Positions 45,069 to 54,712 of a stretch of 64,000 nt of DNA are shown here, in pieces (position 1 is the first letter of the stretch; every line of letters starts with the position of its first letter). The notes beneath the pieces are model-generated. The model was not told the origin of the DNA, made no database searches, and saw nothing but the letters and a program-made list of their open reading frames with translations. This DNA is from Chitinophagales bacterium. Its GTDB lineage: Bacteria; Bacteroidota; Bacteroidia; Chitinophagales; Saprospiraceae. The position numbers and the translations under genes are program-made. Where the stretch lies: assembly GCA_013298845.1 (NCBI GenBank), contig JAAFJN010000018.1, forward strand, positions 18,489 through 82,488, read 5' to 3'.

Positions 45069-46739
45069 ATGGCGCTGTTCGGACCCAAACAAACGCTTTC
45101 CCAAAAACTACAGCAGAAACTGTCTCCCCAGCAGATTCAACTGATGAAACTCCTCCAGATACCAACCGCGTCTCTGGAGCAGCGCATACAGGAAGAACTG
45201 GAAATTAATCCCGCCCTCGAAACGGGCGACGAAACCGCCGATTTGCTCGCCGGTTTATCAGAAAGTGATTTGAGCGATAATGATGCCGATTATTACGCCC
45301 GCGAACAACAAGCCGAAAATGGCACGCCCAGCGACGACTTGGAATCTGCTGATATGTCATCGCCCGATGATATCAGCGATAACGTATTGGATGATGTGGA
45401 ACGCGAAACCAACTTCGACGACGACTACGCCGAAGACAGTGGCGGGGCTTACGATGATGGTGTGGAACTGGACGACTACATGCGCGAACTCATTGACGAT
45501 GACCCTTCCATTTACCGGTCCCGGGGCGAACTCAGCGCCGATGACGACGATAAGGTAATTCCCATTGCCGCCGAAAGTACTTACCACGAATATTTAGAAC
45601 AACAATTGGGCCTTTTGGACTTGGCCGATGACCGCGAACGCGCCATCGCCGAACAAATTGTAGGCTCCATTGACGATGATGGTTACCTCCGCCGCGAACC
45701 CCGCGCCATGGTGGATGATTTGCTCTTTAGTCAAAATATTATGACCGATGAAGCAGAAATTAATCAAATTTTGCTCAAAATACAACAATTTGACCCCTCC
45801 GGAACGGGTGCCCGCGACTTACAGGAATGCCTGCTGCTGCAACTCCGCCGTAAACTCGACCGCGAAGACGAAAATATTTCTTACGAGGATCGGTTGAATA
45901 TCCACATCTCCGTAAAAATCATTAGCAAATACTTTGATGAATTTACCAAAAAGCACTACGACCGCCTTTGCCGACAATTAGACATTGACGAAGACGAACT
46001 CAAAGACGCGATTCAACAAATTTTGCACCTCAACCCCAAGCCCGCTTCGGGGTTTGCCAGCAAGGGCAACCGGGCCATGAATTATGTCGTGCCCGATTAT
46101 ATTGTCACCAATCGCGACGGTGAACTGGAACTTACCCTGAATGCCCGTAATGCCCCCGACTTGCGCATCAGTGACCAATACCGCGAAATGCTCAAGTCGT
46201 TTCACTCCGGGAAATCGGGGCGCCGGGCCACCAAAAAAGAAAAAGAGGCCATTCTTTTTATTAAACAAAAGATTGACAGCGCCAAATGGTTTATTGACGC
46301 CATTAAACAACGCCAACAAACCATGATGCTCACCATGTGGGCTATTTTGCAATATCAGGAACAATATTTTTTAACGGGCGACCAACGCAAAATTCGCCCC
46401 ATGATCCTCAAAGATATTGCCGAAGCCACGCAATTGGATATCTCTACGGTATCGAGGGTGGCCAATTCAAAATACGTTCAAACTGAATTTGGGACCAAAT
46501 TGCTCAAGGAGTTTTTCTCCGAAAGTATGCAAACCCAGGAAGGCGAAGAGGTTTCGACCCTCGAAATCAAAAAAATCCTTTCCGAAATTATCGGAAAAGA
46601 AAATAAACGCCGCCCTTATTCCGACGAACAACTCATGGATATGCTGACCAAAGAAGGGTACAATATTGCCCGCCGGACCGTGGCCAAATACCGCGAACAA
46701 CTGGGCATTCCGGTGGCACGCCTCCGCAAAGAACTGTAA
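45069..46739 (+). CDS. rpoN: RNA polymerase sigma-54 factor
   Basis: 556 residues. Region I is glutamine/leucine-rich (LSQKLQQKLSPQQIQLMKLLQI, as two stretches, activator interaction). Region II is long and acidic (about 60-165). The core-binding and DNA-binding regions follow, ending in the RpoN box ARRTVAKYRE. It directs core polymerase to -24/-12 promoters and needs an AAA+ enhancer-binding protein. It is divergent from kdpFABC, whose promoter carries a -24/-12 site. Confidence 0.97.
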   Translation: MALFGPKQTLSQKLQQKLSPQQIQLMKLLQIPTASLEQRIQEELEINPALETGDETADLLAGLSESDLSDNDADYYAREQQAENGTPSDDLESADMSSPDDISDNVLDDVERETNFDDDYAEDSGGAYDDGVELDDYMRELIDDDPSIYRSRGELSADDDDKVIPIAAESTYHEYLEQQLGLLDLADDRERAIAEQIVGSIDDDGYLRREPRAMVDDLLFSQNIMTDEAEINQILLKIQQFDPSGTGARDLQECLLLQLRRKLDREDENISYEDRLNIHISVKIISKYFDEFTKKHYDRLCRQLDIDEDELKDAIQQILHLNPKPASGFASKGNRAMNYVVPDYIVTNRDGELELTLNARNAPDLRISDQYREMLKSFHSGKSGRRATKKEKEAILFIKQKIDSAKWFIDAIKQRQQTMMLTMWAILQYQEQYFLTGDQRKIRPMILKDIAEATQLDISTVSRVANSKYVQTEFGTKLLKEFFSESMQTQEGEEVSTLEIKKILSEIIGKENKRRPYSDEQLMDMLTKEGYNIARRTVAKYREQLGIPVARLRKEL

Positions 46740-46898
46740 GGCGCGAGGTGTTTCCAGGGCAATACCCAATTTAGGCTATTAAATACGAGCGTTCGGGCAT
46801 TAAATTTGCTACGACCACCATTTATACATCGGAGCCTTCTTTCGGTTGTTATACTGAATAAACCAAACGGCAAATACCTCCCAATACCCGTATTCACA

Positions 46899-46906
46899 TA
46901 CATTTG
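46899..46906 (+). promoter_or_regulatory. Promoter -7 box of the OmpA-family gene
   Basis: TACATTTG lies 42 nt upstream of the ATG at 46949 and fits TAnnTTTG. No TTG is seen at the right distance. The remainder of the gap after rpoN (46740-46898) shows nothing notable. Confidence 0.4.
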
Positions 46907-46948
46907 CACTGACTTTTGCCTTTTGGGCACCTTAAATTCATTAATCCA

Positions 46949-48661
46949 ATGACGAAAAGCCCGTTTATTTGGTTCTTTTTTTTATCTTTTTTTTCCACGT
47001 CCCTTTCCGCACAAACGGCTAAATGGGAATTTGGCCCCATGTTTATTTCCTCCAATTACATGGGGGATTTGGCGGGAAATGTGTATCCAACCTTAAAAGG
47101 CAACGATTGGGGCGGCGGATTATTCCTGCGGCGCGACCTCGGTGAACGATTTTCGGTGCGCCTCAACGCGGCTTATGGCCGTTTTAAAGGCGATGATGCC
47201 AATTTCCCGGAGCGATTCGGGCAGCGCGGTATTTCTTTTACCGGCAGTGCCGCCGACCTTTCCCTTTTGGGTGAATGGGATTTGTTCGGCAAAAAAAGGT
47301 ACAAAGGCGGGCGGTTTAACAAAACACTTTCACCTTATTTGCTCGGCGGTATTGGGGCCGCTTACCTCCAACCCAAACCCGTTTTCCCGAATACCTGGCC
47401 CGAATGGCCCGGTGCCAGCGAAGACCAAAACGCAACCCTCAATCGGGTTACATTGGTACTCCCCATGGGCGGCGGCTTGCGTTACGACCTTTCGCCTAAA
47501 GTGACCTTGGGCCTCGAAGCCGGTTTGCGCATGACTTTTTCCGATTACGTGGATGGGGTCAGTAAAGCCGCGAACCCCGGCAATAACGACTGGTACGTAT
47601 TTACCGGTGTTTCACTCGCCTTCCGTTTTGGCAAATATAAAGACAGCGATGGTGATCGCATCACCGATTTATACGATAAATGCCCCACCATTCAGGGTGA
47701 ACCAACACTCAATGGCTGCCCCGATACCGATGGCGACGGCGTTATTGACGAAAAAGACCAATGCCCTTACCAGCGCGGCTCCAGTGGCATGAACGGCTGT
47801 CCCGATAAAGATGGCGATGGCATTGCCGATAAAGACGACCGCTGCCCCGATGTCATTGGCCTTAAAACTTTTAAAGGTTGCCCCGACAGCGACAGCGATT
47901 CTATTCCTGATATTGACGACACCTGCCCCGACCGCATGGGGCCGTTGTACGCCAAAGGTTGCCCCGATACCGACCGCGACTCCATCCCCGATGCGCAGGA
48001 TTTGTGCCCCACCGAACGCGGTTTGGCCGTTAACCAGGGCTGCCCCGATAAAGATACCGATAAAGACGGCGTGGTGGATCGCCTCGATAAATGCCCCGAA
48101 AAAGTGGGTTTGCGCGTGTTTGAAGGCTGCCCCGATGCCGATGGCGACGGAATTGCCGATCACCTGGACGAATGCCCCGAAAAAGCGGGTCTGATTGTTA
48201 ATAAAGGTTGCCCCGACAAAGATGGCGACGGTATTTTGGACAAAAACGACCAATGCCCCGATCTCGCCGGCGTGGCCACCAACAAAGGTTGCCCGGAGGT
48301 AAAAAAGGACGAACTTAAAATTTTGGAAAAAGCCATGACCGGCGTGCAGTTTGACGCGGGTAAATCAACCCTGAAAAAAGTATCGTTCCCCATTTTGGAT
48401 AACGTAGCCGACCTGCTCAAAAAATACCCGAACTACAACCTTGCCATCAGTGGGCATACCGATAGCGACGGCGACGATAAAAAGAACCTGTCGCTCTCCG
48501 AAGCCCGCGCAAAAGCGTGTTTGGATTACCTGATCACCAAAGGAATCGCCAAAGAACGCATGAAATCGGAAGGTTTTGGCGAAAGTAAACCGGTGGTGCC
48601 CAACAATAGTAAAACCAACAAGGCCAAAAACCGCCGCGTGGTGTTTGAGTTGAGCAATTAA
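46949..48661 (+). CDS. OmpA-family protein with DUF6089-like barrel and thrombospondin type 3 repeats
   Basis: 570 residues from the ATG at 46949: signal peptide (1-21, ending SLSA), an outer-membrane barrel (about 24-225; WEFGPMFISSNYMGDLAG) and about eight Asp-rich calcium-binding repeats (about 230-435; DxDxDGIxDxxDxCPxxxG units). A C-terminal OmpA domain (about 445-570) has the peptidoglycan-binding NLAISGHTDSDGDD and LSEARAKACLDYL. It probably anchors the outer membrane to peptidoglycan, with the Ca-repeat region as spacer. It is convergent with the histidine kinase gene. Confidence 0.92.
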   Translation: MTKSPFIWFFFLSFFSTSLSAQTAKWEFGPMFISSNYMGDLAGNVYPTLKGNDWGGGLFLRRDLGERFSVRLNAAYGRFKGDDANFPERFGQRGISFTGSAADLSLLGEWDLFGKKRYKGGRFNKTLSPYLLGGIGAAYLQPKPVFPNTWPEWPGASEDQNATLNRVTLVLPMGGGLRYDLSPKVTLGLEAGLRMTFSDYVDGVSKAANPGNNDWYVFTGVSLAFRFGKYKDSDGDRITDLYDKCPTIQGEPTLNGCPDTDGDGVIDEKDQCPYQRGSSGMNGCPDKDGDGIADKDDRCPDVIGLKTFKGCPDSDSDSIPDIDDTCPDRMGPLYAKGCPDTDRDSIPDAQDLCPTERGLAVNQGCPDKDTDKDGVVDRLDKCPEKVGLRVFEGCPDADGDGIADHLDECPEKAGLIVNKGCPDKDGDGILDKNDQCPDLAGVATNKGCPEVKKDELKILEKAMTGVQFDAGKSTLKKVSFPILDNVADLLKKYPNYNLAISGHTDSDGDDKKNLSLSEARAKACLDYLITKGIAKERMKSEGFGESKPVVPNNSKTNKAKNRRVVFELSN

Positions 48662-48670
48662 TAATACCCA

Positions 48671-50776
48671 CTAAGATTGGGGCAAAACAACCTCAAAGGT
48701 AGCCCCCTGGCCTTGTTTCGAACGCGCTTCGATGGTGCCCCGGTGGGCTTTGGCAATGGCAAATGCAATGGAAAGGCCCAGTCCGGTGCCTTTCCCCACG
48801 GGTTTGGACGTAAAAAAAGGGTTAAAAATGGTTTGTAACTGCTCCGCCCCAATACCCGTGCCATTGTCGGTAATACACACAATAACATTACCTTGTTTTA
48901 TCCGCGTTTCAATGTGGACTTTACCCGTTTCGAGTGCTGCCCCGTAACGCGCCTCCAGCGCATCAAAAGCATTGGCCAAAAGATTGGAAAATAACTGAAT
49001 CAACTTACCCGAATGGCCTTTGATAACCGGCGCAGATTCGGGCCAGGATTGTTCCACTACCCAGCCCCGGGCACCCCGCCGCTGTGTAATGTCTATTGAT
49101 TCCTGCACCACCGCCCGGATATCCACGGTTTCGGGGAGTATTTGATCGGTACGGCTAAATACGCTGAGTTCCAATACAATATCGCGCATTCGGTGCGCGC
49201 CCCGCTCAATATCGGCGATTAACTGCGTTATTTCCGCTTCCAGTTCCAGTAGTTCGGGGGTGGGTGCAAGGTTTTGCTCCCGTTGTTTTTTAAGGTCAAT
49301 ATGGTCTAGTTTAAGCGCTTCGGTGTTGCTGATAATGTAGTTGAGCGGATTATTCAACTGATGGGCAATACCGGCGGTTAACTGCCCCAAAGCGGCCATT
49401 TTTTCGTGTTGAATCAACTGGTGCTGGGTGTTTTTGAGGGCCTCCAGCAGGTTTTCTTTTTCGCGCAGCAGGTGTTCGGCCTGTTGTTTGCGCAGCCGCA
49501 TATCAAGATACGCCTTTTGCCGCAACCGGTTGAGGGCGTAGATAATGGTAAGGAGTAATATCGCTACGGCCAAACCCACCAACAAAAAATTGCGTTGTCG
49601 GGTACGTTCAACGTTTTTTTGCGATAAATCAACAATGGCTTGGTTTTTTTGTAAGAGTTCCTGCTGCGTTTGTAACTGGGTAAGGCTGCGTTTGTTTTGC
49701 AAACTCACCAATGAATCGCGGTACAGGTCGTATTGTTGGTACCATTCGAGGGCCGGTTGGTACTGCTGGGCCGCCAGGGCATTTTGGTAGAGTTCCCAAT
49801 AAATTTGTTTGGGCAACAGCAAGGCTCCACGTTGTTGGGCCAACGGAATCGCCTGGGTTAAATAGCGGTTAGCCCGGTCAAATGCCCGTTTTTGCGCGTA
49901 AATTTTGCCCAATAACAAAAAGGATTCCGACCGTTTGAGGGGCACTTTGGCTTTTTCGTATTTGTCGGCGGCTATTTCGAGGTGTTCAATGGCTTTGTCC
50001 AAATCACCACTTTCCCACAGTGCCTCGCCCAAACCAAAATGGTAACTCGCCTGCACCCGCATGAATTTCCCCTCGCCCCGGAACTGACTCGCTTGCGCGT
50101 AACAGGCTTCACCTTGGGCCACATTGCCCATTTTAAAGTACAAATGCGACATATTGCCCATCAGAAGGCCGTATCCCGTCGAGTCGGTTTTGCTCAACCT
50201 GATTCGAAGCGACTCCAAATAATGTTGCTCGGCTTCGGGCAAACGCCCCAGGCGAACCAGCGAAATCCCCACAAACATCCAGGAATTGGCGAGGCGGGCG
50301 GGTTGTTCCTGCGCAGCGTGCCGAAGGCGAATATACAAAGAACGGGTGTTATAGGCCAAAGCGGTTTCGTGGTCGCCCTGCGCCATGTAGGTATTTCCGA
50401 GGTTGGTCAATGCCAAGGCAATTTGAAGCGAATCGGCGGCGATACCGGCTTCGTTCAGGCATTTTCCAAACCAGTACAAAGCCGCGTCGGGTTGGCCATT
50501 ATCGCGGTAAAAAATGCCCAGTTCGCGGTTGAGCCGACTCGACAAATCGTACCAACGTTGTTCACTTGCCCAGTGCGCCTGGCGATCCAGCCCCACCGAT
50601 TCGGGCGTGGGGCGTTTATCGTTATCGGTTTTGAGCCACTGCTCCAGGTTAACGCGAATTTGGGCGCTATCGGTAACTGCCAGTTGCCCCAACGCTGCGT
50701 GGGCGGCGTTGAGGCAAATCAAAACCATACAAAAGCGGCGTATGGCGGCAACAATGTCGGTCCGTTTTAGGTACAT
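48671..50776 (-). CDS. TPR-containing sensor histidine kinase
   Basis: 701 residues: signal or first helix (about 8-30), about six tetratricopeptide repeats (about 75-385; ALTNLGNTYMAQGDHETALAY), a membrane helix (about 422-442), a coiled coil, HisKA with H472 in AGIAHQLNNPL, and HATPase_c (LLANAFDAL, DNGTGIG, GKGTGLGLS). The residue after the His is Gln where HE is usual, which may weaken autophosphorylation or phosphatase activity. The periplasmic TPRs are the likely sensor. No adjacent regulator belongs to it clearly. A TACCTTTG box (50838-50831) precedes it. Confidence 0.9.
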   Translation of the reverse strand: MYLKRTDIVAAIRRFCMVLICLNAAHAALGQLAVTDSAQIRVNLEQWLKTDNDKRPTPESVGLDRQAHWASEQRWYDLSSRLNRELGIFYRDNGQPDAALYWFGKCLNEAGIAADSLQIALALTNLGNTYMAQGDHETALAYNTRSLYIRLRHAAQEQPARLANSWMFVGISLVRLGRLPEAEQHYLESLRIRLSKTDSTGYGLLMGNMSHLYFKMGNVAQGEACYAQASQFRGEGKFMRVQASYHFGLGEALWESGDLDKAIEHLEIAADKYEKAKVPLKRSESFLLLGKIYAQKRAFDRANRYLTQAIPLAQQRGALLLPKQIYWELYQNALAAQQYQPALEWYQQYDLYRDSLVSLQNKRSLTQLQTQQELLQKNQAIVDLSQKNVERTRQRNFLLVGLAVAILLLTIIYALNRLRQKAYLDMRLRKQQAEHLLREKENLLEALKNTQHQLIQHEKMAALGQLTAGIAHQLNNPLNYIISNTEALKLDHIDLKKQREQNLAPTPELLELEAEITQLIADIERGAHRMRDIVLELSVFSRTDQILPETVDIRAVVQESIDITQRRGARGWVVEQSWPESAPVIKGHSGKLIQLFSNLLANAFDALEARYGAALETGKVHIETRIKQGNVIVCITDNGTGIGAEQLQTIFNPFFTSKPVGKGTGLGLSIAFAIAKAHRGTIEARSKQGQGATFEVVLPQS

Positions 50777-50842
50777 GACATATCGTCAATTTTTGGGGAA
50801 ATTAGCCGTTCGATCGCTGAAGTTCCCGAACAAAGGTACAAA

Positions 50843-52300
50843 TTAAGGTTTAGAACATCCGCTGCCGTGGGCGTATGGTTTCAGGCCGCAGGCGATAACG
50901 TGTTCGAGTTGGATGCGGTGTAACCATATTTCAGCGTCGGTGGCCACCGTTCCGGCTTGCAACGGTAAACCAAACATAGCGCGCAATTGGTTAGCGCCGC
51001 TGTTGGATACTTTAGCGGAAGCGTCCACCTCGGCGCGGGAAATTTCTTTTCGGTTAAAATACCGCTCCGCCCAGGTTTTTTCCAAAGACAATTGGATGGT
51101 TTCGGAGAAATTTTTGCCCGATTGCGGGGTGATAAAATTGGCGTAATCTTCTACGTCACCAAGGGACATATTGGTATTGTATTCGCGGTAGTCGTACAAT
51201 TTATGGCCTACAAAAAGGTTATTTTGCAAAGTTACTTTTTTGCATTGTTTAATGTTGTCCACGCCGCCGTAATCACCAAACCCAAAAACGTTGTTATTGG
51301 CGGTAATGGTCAAATTTCCGTCGAATTTAAGGCAGTTTCCGCCCCAACTGGCCACCGCATCGTATTTCCAGGGGAAAAGTACGGTACAGTTACTCACCGT
51401 AAACGCCGGAATTCCTTCGGCTCCCTGGTGCAGGGTTTTGCACATGATACCTTCGCCGGTGTTGTTCACCACGAGGCAATTGGTAATGAGGGCTTTGCCA
51501 TTTTTGCCCACCTGCACATCAATGGCTCCCTGGGTAGAAGCGACATTGGTGACCACGCAGTTTTTGATGACCACCGACGTGCCGGAACCCGCGCGGATTT
51601 TAATGCCCGGGGTGTTGGGTGTAGGATTTTTGCCGGTTTCGGGACTGGCTTTGCGGCGGATAAACGTTTCGGTAGCGTCGCTGTAATAGTTGCGGGCACC
51701 ATTGTCCACGATAATACCATCCACCAGAATTTCGCCTTTCCAATCTTTAAATCCCTTATCGGTTAATATCCCAATACGTTCGGTGGTGGCGGCTTTGTTA
51801 ATGTCGCAACTGCCGCTAAACACCGTTTTATGCGCGCCCCAGGGATCGCGGCGGCTAAAATCGGGGCTATATCCACCGATAATACTAATGGGGATTTCAA
51901 ACACATCAGTGCTTTGGTCCATTTTGGAGGTATAAACCCCTTCGGCAATGTGCACGCGGTCGCCCGGTTTGAGTTGCATGGTCAGTGCCGAAATATCCTT
52001 GGCGGGTTGTTCTTTACTGGCGGTTTTACCCTTTCCGGTGGCCGCGCACACGTAATAATCGGTGCCTTCGGTGGCGGTAGCGGCGGCGGTGGCCCCCGTA
52101 TTATTGGTACGTTCAGTGGGTGCGGGCTGGGTAGTGGGGGCCGGTTTGGCGGCGGAATTACCCGATTTGGGTAATTCGCGTTCTACTTTGTCCTGCGTTT
52201 TTTTAATGTTTTTGCTAATGTTGCCCAATTGCGCCTGCGCGGTACCAAAGCACACGAGCAAACAAACGGTGAGGGCGGTGGTTATAAATGGCTTAGTCAT
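50843..52300 (-). CDS. Secreted parallel beta-helix protein
   Basis: 485 residues: signal peptide (1-23, ending AQAQ), a low-complexity Ala/Pro/Thr linker (about 45-78) and a right-handed beta-helix (about 80-410). The helix shows the start DYYVCAATGKGKTASKEQPA and stacked Asn/Cys turns (VVIKNCVVTNV, ALITNCLVVNN). The fold is used by pectate-lyase-like enzymes and polysaccharide binders. No catalytic set can be assigned. No T9SS tail. It is followed, with a 10-bp gap in DNA order, by the lipoprotein gene upstream. Confidence 0.78.
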   Translation of the reverse strand: MTKPFITTALTVCLLVCFGTAQAQLGNISKNIKKTQDKVERELPKSGNSAAKPAPTTQPAPTERTNNTGATAAATATEGTDYYVCAATGKGKTASKEQPAKDISALTMQLKPGDRVHIAEGVYTSKMDQSTDVFEIPISIIGGYSPDFSRRDPWGAHKTVFSGSCDINKAATTERIGILTDKGFKDWKGEILVDGIIVDNGARNYYSDATETFIRRKASPETGKNPTPNTPGIKIRAGSGTSVVIKNCVVTNVASTQGAIDVQVGKNGKALITNCLVVNNTGEGIMCKTLHQGAEGIPAFTVSNCTVLFPWKYDAVASWGGNCLKFDGNLTITANNNVFGFGDYGGVDNIKQCKKVTLQNNLFVGHKLYDYREYNTNMSLGDVEDYANFITPQSGKNFSETIQLSLEKTWAERYFNRKEISRAEVDASAKVSNSGANQLRAMFGLPLQAGTVATDAEIWLHRIQLEHVIACGLKPYAHGSGCSKP

Positions 52301-52309
52301 GGATAGGGT

Positions 52310-52819
52310 TTAGTTGAATTTTACTTTAAATTTTCCTTCGGTGATGTTTACTTTTTGGGTGGCGTTGAAGGTAGCGGCCGAAAAAGAGAAGGTACCTTCT
52401 ACCTCGGTATCGGTTTTGTTGGTAATTTCCACAAAACCGCCCGTGGTGTCGTTGTACGTAAAAAATTCCTGGTCATCGGTGGCACCATCGCCCACAATCC
52501 ACACGCCTTTATCGTCGCCAAAACCAGTGGTGAGGGTGTATTTGCCCACGCCGTGGTCTTTTTCCAAAATAATGTACAACAAGCGGTCGTCGTCTTTGGT
52601 GGAATTGTCTTTGTTGTAAACGGCGTAAATGCCGTAAGTGTCGCCAAATTCGGTACCGTATGCAACGGGACTTTCGACTTTAAACGCGGTACCATCGGCT
52701 TTAAAAGAAACAAAATAATCGCTGCCGCTGCCGCCGTCGTCGTCATTTTTTTTGCAGGAAACAAAGGAAAGCGTCGCTACGCAGATCAAAAGGAATAAAA
52801 AAGAACTGGTTTTTTTCAT
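52310..52819 (-). CDS. Small lipoprotein, DUF6252-like
   Basis: 169 residues with a clear lipoprotein signal (MKKTSSFLFLLICVATLSFVSC) and then an acidic/Gly linker (KKNDDDGGSGSD). The beta-rich mature domain starts with YFVSFKADGTAFKVESPVAY and ends with FSAATFNATQKVNITEGKFK, a pattern I associate with DUF6252-type envelope lipoproteins. The function is unknown. Its stop is 10 bp before the start of the beta-helix gene, so the two are probably one operon. Confidence 0.72.
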   Translation of the reverse strand: MKKTSSFLFLLICVATLSFVSCKKNDDDGGSGSDYFVSFKADGTAFKVESPVAYGTEFGDTYGIYAVYNKDNSTKDDDRLLYIILEKDHGVGKYTLTTGFGDDKGVWIVGDGATDDQEFFTYNDTTGGFVEITNKTDTEVEGTFSFSAATFNATQKVNITEGKFKVKFN

Positions 52820-52921
52820 GTTGCTGTGTGTTTTTTTGATGGCGCAAAAGTGCAGTCGCGGCCCGGCGGTGGCGGCGGCCCATGCAGTAAATCGGGAAAA
52901 AACGGTGGTGAATTGGGAAAA

Positions 52922-53692
52922 TTAGTGGGTCTGCTCGTCGAGCCACTGTTTCAATTGCGTGGCGGTAGCCGCACTTACAATCACATCGCGTTTGGCATCG
53001 GGGCGCAAACGGGCTTTTAATTTACTTTTTGACAACACTGTAATTTGGTCAATGGCGTCAATTTGGGCGATAAAACTTCGGTTAAGGCGGAAAAAACGCG
53101 CCGGATCGAGCACCGCTTCCAGGTCGCGCAACAAATAATTGACAATAAACCGTTTGCCCGTTTTATTAATGAGCATCACGTAGCGGTCGTCGCCCTCAAA
53201 ATAGGCAATTTCTTCGACCGGAATGGCAGCAATGGTATCGCCGGTTTGCACCAAAAAACGGGTTCGGAAGGGCTTTTGTTGCGTTATATCGCTGCGCAGT
53301 TGTTGCCATTGCACGGGTGCGGCGGGCGTTTGGGTTTGGGTAAATTTGGTTACAGCCATTTGCAGGGCCTCTCCCTCCACGGGTTTGAGCAGGTAATGGA
53401 GGCTGTTCATCTGAAATGCCCGAATGGCGTATTCGTCAAAAGCCGTTACAAACACAATGGGAACGCGCAAATTAAGTTGTTCAAAAATGGCAAAACTCAA
53501 ACCGTCACCCAGTTGAATATCCGAAAAAATAAGGTCGGGAAGGGGATATTTCCGCAACCAGGCCGTTGCCGAAGCCACGCTGTCGAGGGTAGCCAGTATT
53601 TCTACGGCGGGCACCACTCCGGCCAATGCCTCCGTAAGTGCAGCGGCGGCAAAAAGTTCGTCTTCGATCAGGATAACTTTGATGGAATTCAT
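52922..53692 (-). CDS. LytTR-type response regulator
   Basis: 256 residues: a receiver domain (1-120; acidic pocket E10/D11, phosphoacceptor D58 in LIFSDIQLGDG, K near 107 in LLKPV) and a LytTR DNA-binding domain (about 150-250; RFFRLNRSFIAQIDAI). Its start overlaps the upstream kinase gene by 4 bp (ATGA), marking it as that kinase's partner. LytTR regulators bind paired direct repeats upstream of targets. The targets here are unknown. Confidence 0.93.
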   Translation of the reverse strand: MNSIKVILIEDELFAAAALTEALAGVVPAVEILATLDSVASATAWLRKYPLPDLIFSDIQLGDGLSFAIFEQLNLRVPIVFVTAFDEYAIRAFQMNSLHYLLKPVEGEALQMAVTKFTQTQTPAAPVQWQQLRSDITQQKPFRTRFLVQTGDTIAAIPVEEIAYFEGDDRYVMLINKTGKRFIVNYLLRDLEAVLDPARFFRLNRSFIAQIDAIDQITVLSKSKLKARLRPDAKRDVIVSAATATQLKQWLDEQTH

Positions 53693-54699
53693 GGCTCGTT
53701 GGGGGGAATAAGGGGCAGTGCCACCGTGTAGGTATCGGTCAGTATCCCGGCTTCAAAATGGGTGATGCCCAGCAGAGCGTATCGCTGCCGAATGCTGTCC
53801 AGGCCAATTCCCAGGCCTTGTTCGGCTTCCTGGCGGGGTTGGTAATTATTTTCCACAAAAAGGCAATTGTTTTGGAGGTAACACCGGATAAACAAAGGAT
53901 GTTCGGTGGTAATTTGGTTGTGTTTAATGGCATTTTCCAATATTAACTGCAAGGCGAGCCGGGGCAAATGGGCGCGGGGCAGCGGGTCGGGTATATCCCA
54001 TTGTACAAATAGTTTTTGCTCAAACCGAATACCTTGCAACAGCAGGTAGTTTTGGGCAATATCCACTTCATCGGTCAGCGATTGGGTGAGTTGACTGGTG
54101 TCTTCGGCCAATTTGCGCAGCAGCCGGGCCAATGCCTGCGAAAAGCGAACGGCCTTACCGGGATCTGCCTTGATCAATGGCGGCAGGGTATTGAGTACAT
54201 TAAACAAAAAATGCGGTTGCAATTTGTTGTTCAGTGCCTGCCAGCGGGCTTCCATTGCCGACTTTTCAGCCGCGATAGTCTCCATTTCGAGGCGGTGCTT
54301 TTCCTGGGTTAATGCCGTGTTTTGAGCGGTTAATTGCACATTTTGTAGGGCATTGGTCAAAATAAGCCCTAATTCTTCGTTGCGCCAGGGTTTGGTAACG
54401 TAATAATAAATTTGCCCAAGGTTAATGGCATCAATTACAACGGCCATATCGCTGTAACCAGTGACCAATATGCGCACCACGTGGGGCCAGCGTTCGCGAA
54501 TGATCGCCAGTACCTGTGCGCCGGTCATGCCCGGCATCCGTTGGTCGCTCATTACAACGGCGATACCGCCTTGTTCCAACAAAGCCAAAGCCGCCTCTCC
54601 GCTGGCGACAGTAACGATATCGAACTGTCGGCGGAAGGCGGCTTTGAAAGAAAACAAATTCTCCGGTTCATCGTCAATGTAGAGGATCTTTTGTGTCAT
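53689..54699 (-). CDS. Receiver plus LytS-type (His_kinase) hybrid kinase, soluble
   Basis: 336 residues: an N-terminal receiver domain (1-120; D52 in VMSDQRMPGM, K103 in VTKPW), a coiled linker (about 120-155), a His_kinase domain with H163 in LQPHFLFN, and HATPase_c (LQLILENAIKHN, GLGIGLDSIRQRY). It has no membrane segment, so its input should come through the receiver from another kinase or from a bound partner. It is co-transcribed with the LytTR gene (4-bp overlap) and lies 13 bp downstream of the PstS-like gene. Confidence 0.92.
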   Translation of the reverse strand: MTQKILYIDDEPENLFSFKAAFRRQFDIVTVASGEAALALLEQGGIAVVMSDQRMPGMTGAQVLAIIRERWPHVVRILVTGYSDMAVVIDAINLGQIYYYVTKPWRNEELGLILTNALQNVQLTAQNTALTQEKHRLEMETIAAEKSAMEARWQALNNKLQPHFLFNVLNTLPPLIKADPGKAVRFSQALARLLRKLAEDTSQLTQSLTDEVDIAQNYLLLQGIRFEQKLFVQWDIPDPLPRAHLPRLALQLILENAIKHNQITTEHPLFIRCYLQNNCLFVENNYQPRQEAEQGLGIGLDSIRQRYALLGITHFEAGILTDTYTVALPLIPPNEP

Positions 54700-54712
54700 G
54701 GAAGGTATGTGG

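Noticed and set aside
47640..48300. Tandem DNA repeat inside the OmpA-family gene
   Set aside because: The periodicity is that of the calcium-binding protein repeats; the DNA units are diverged and coding.
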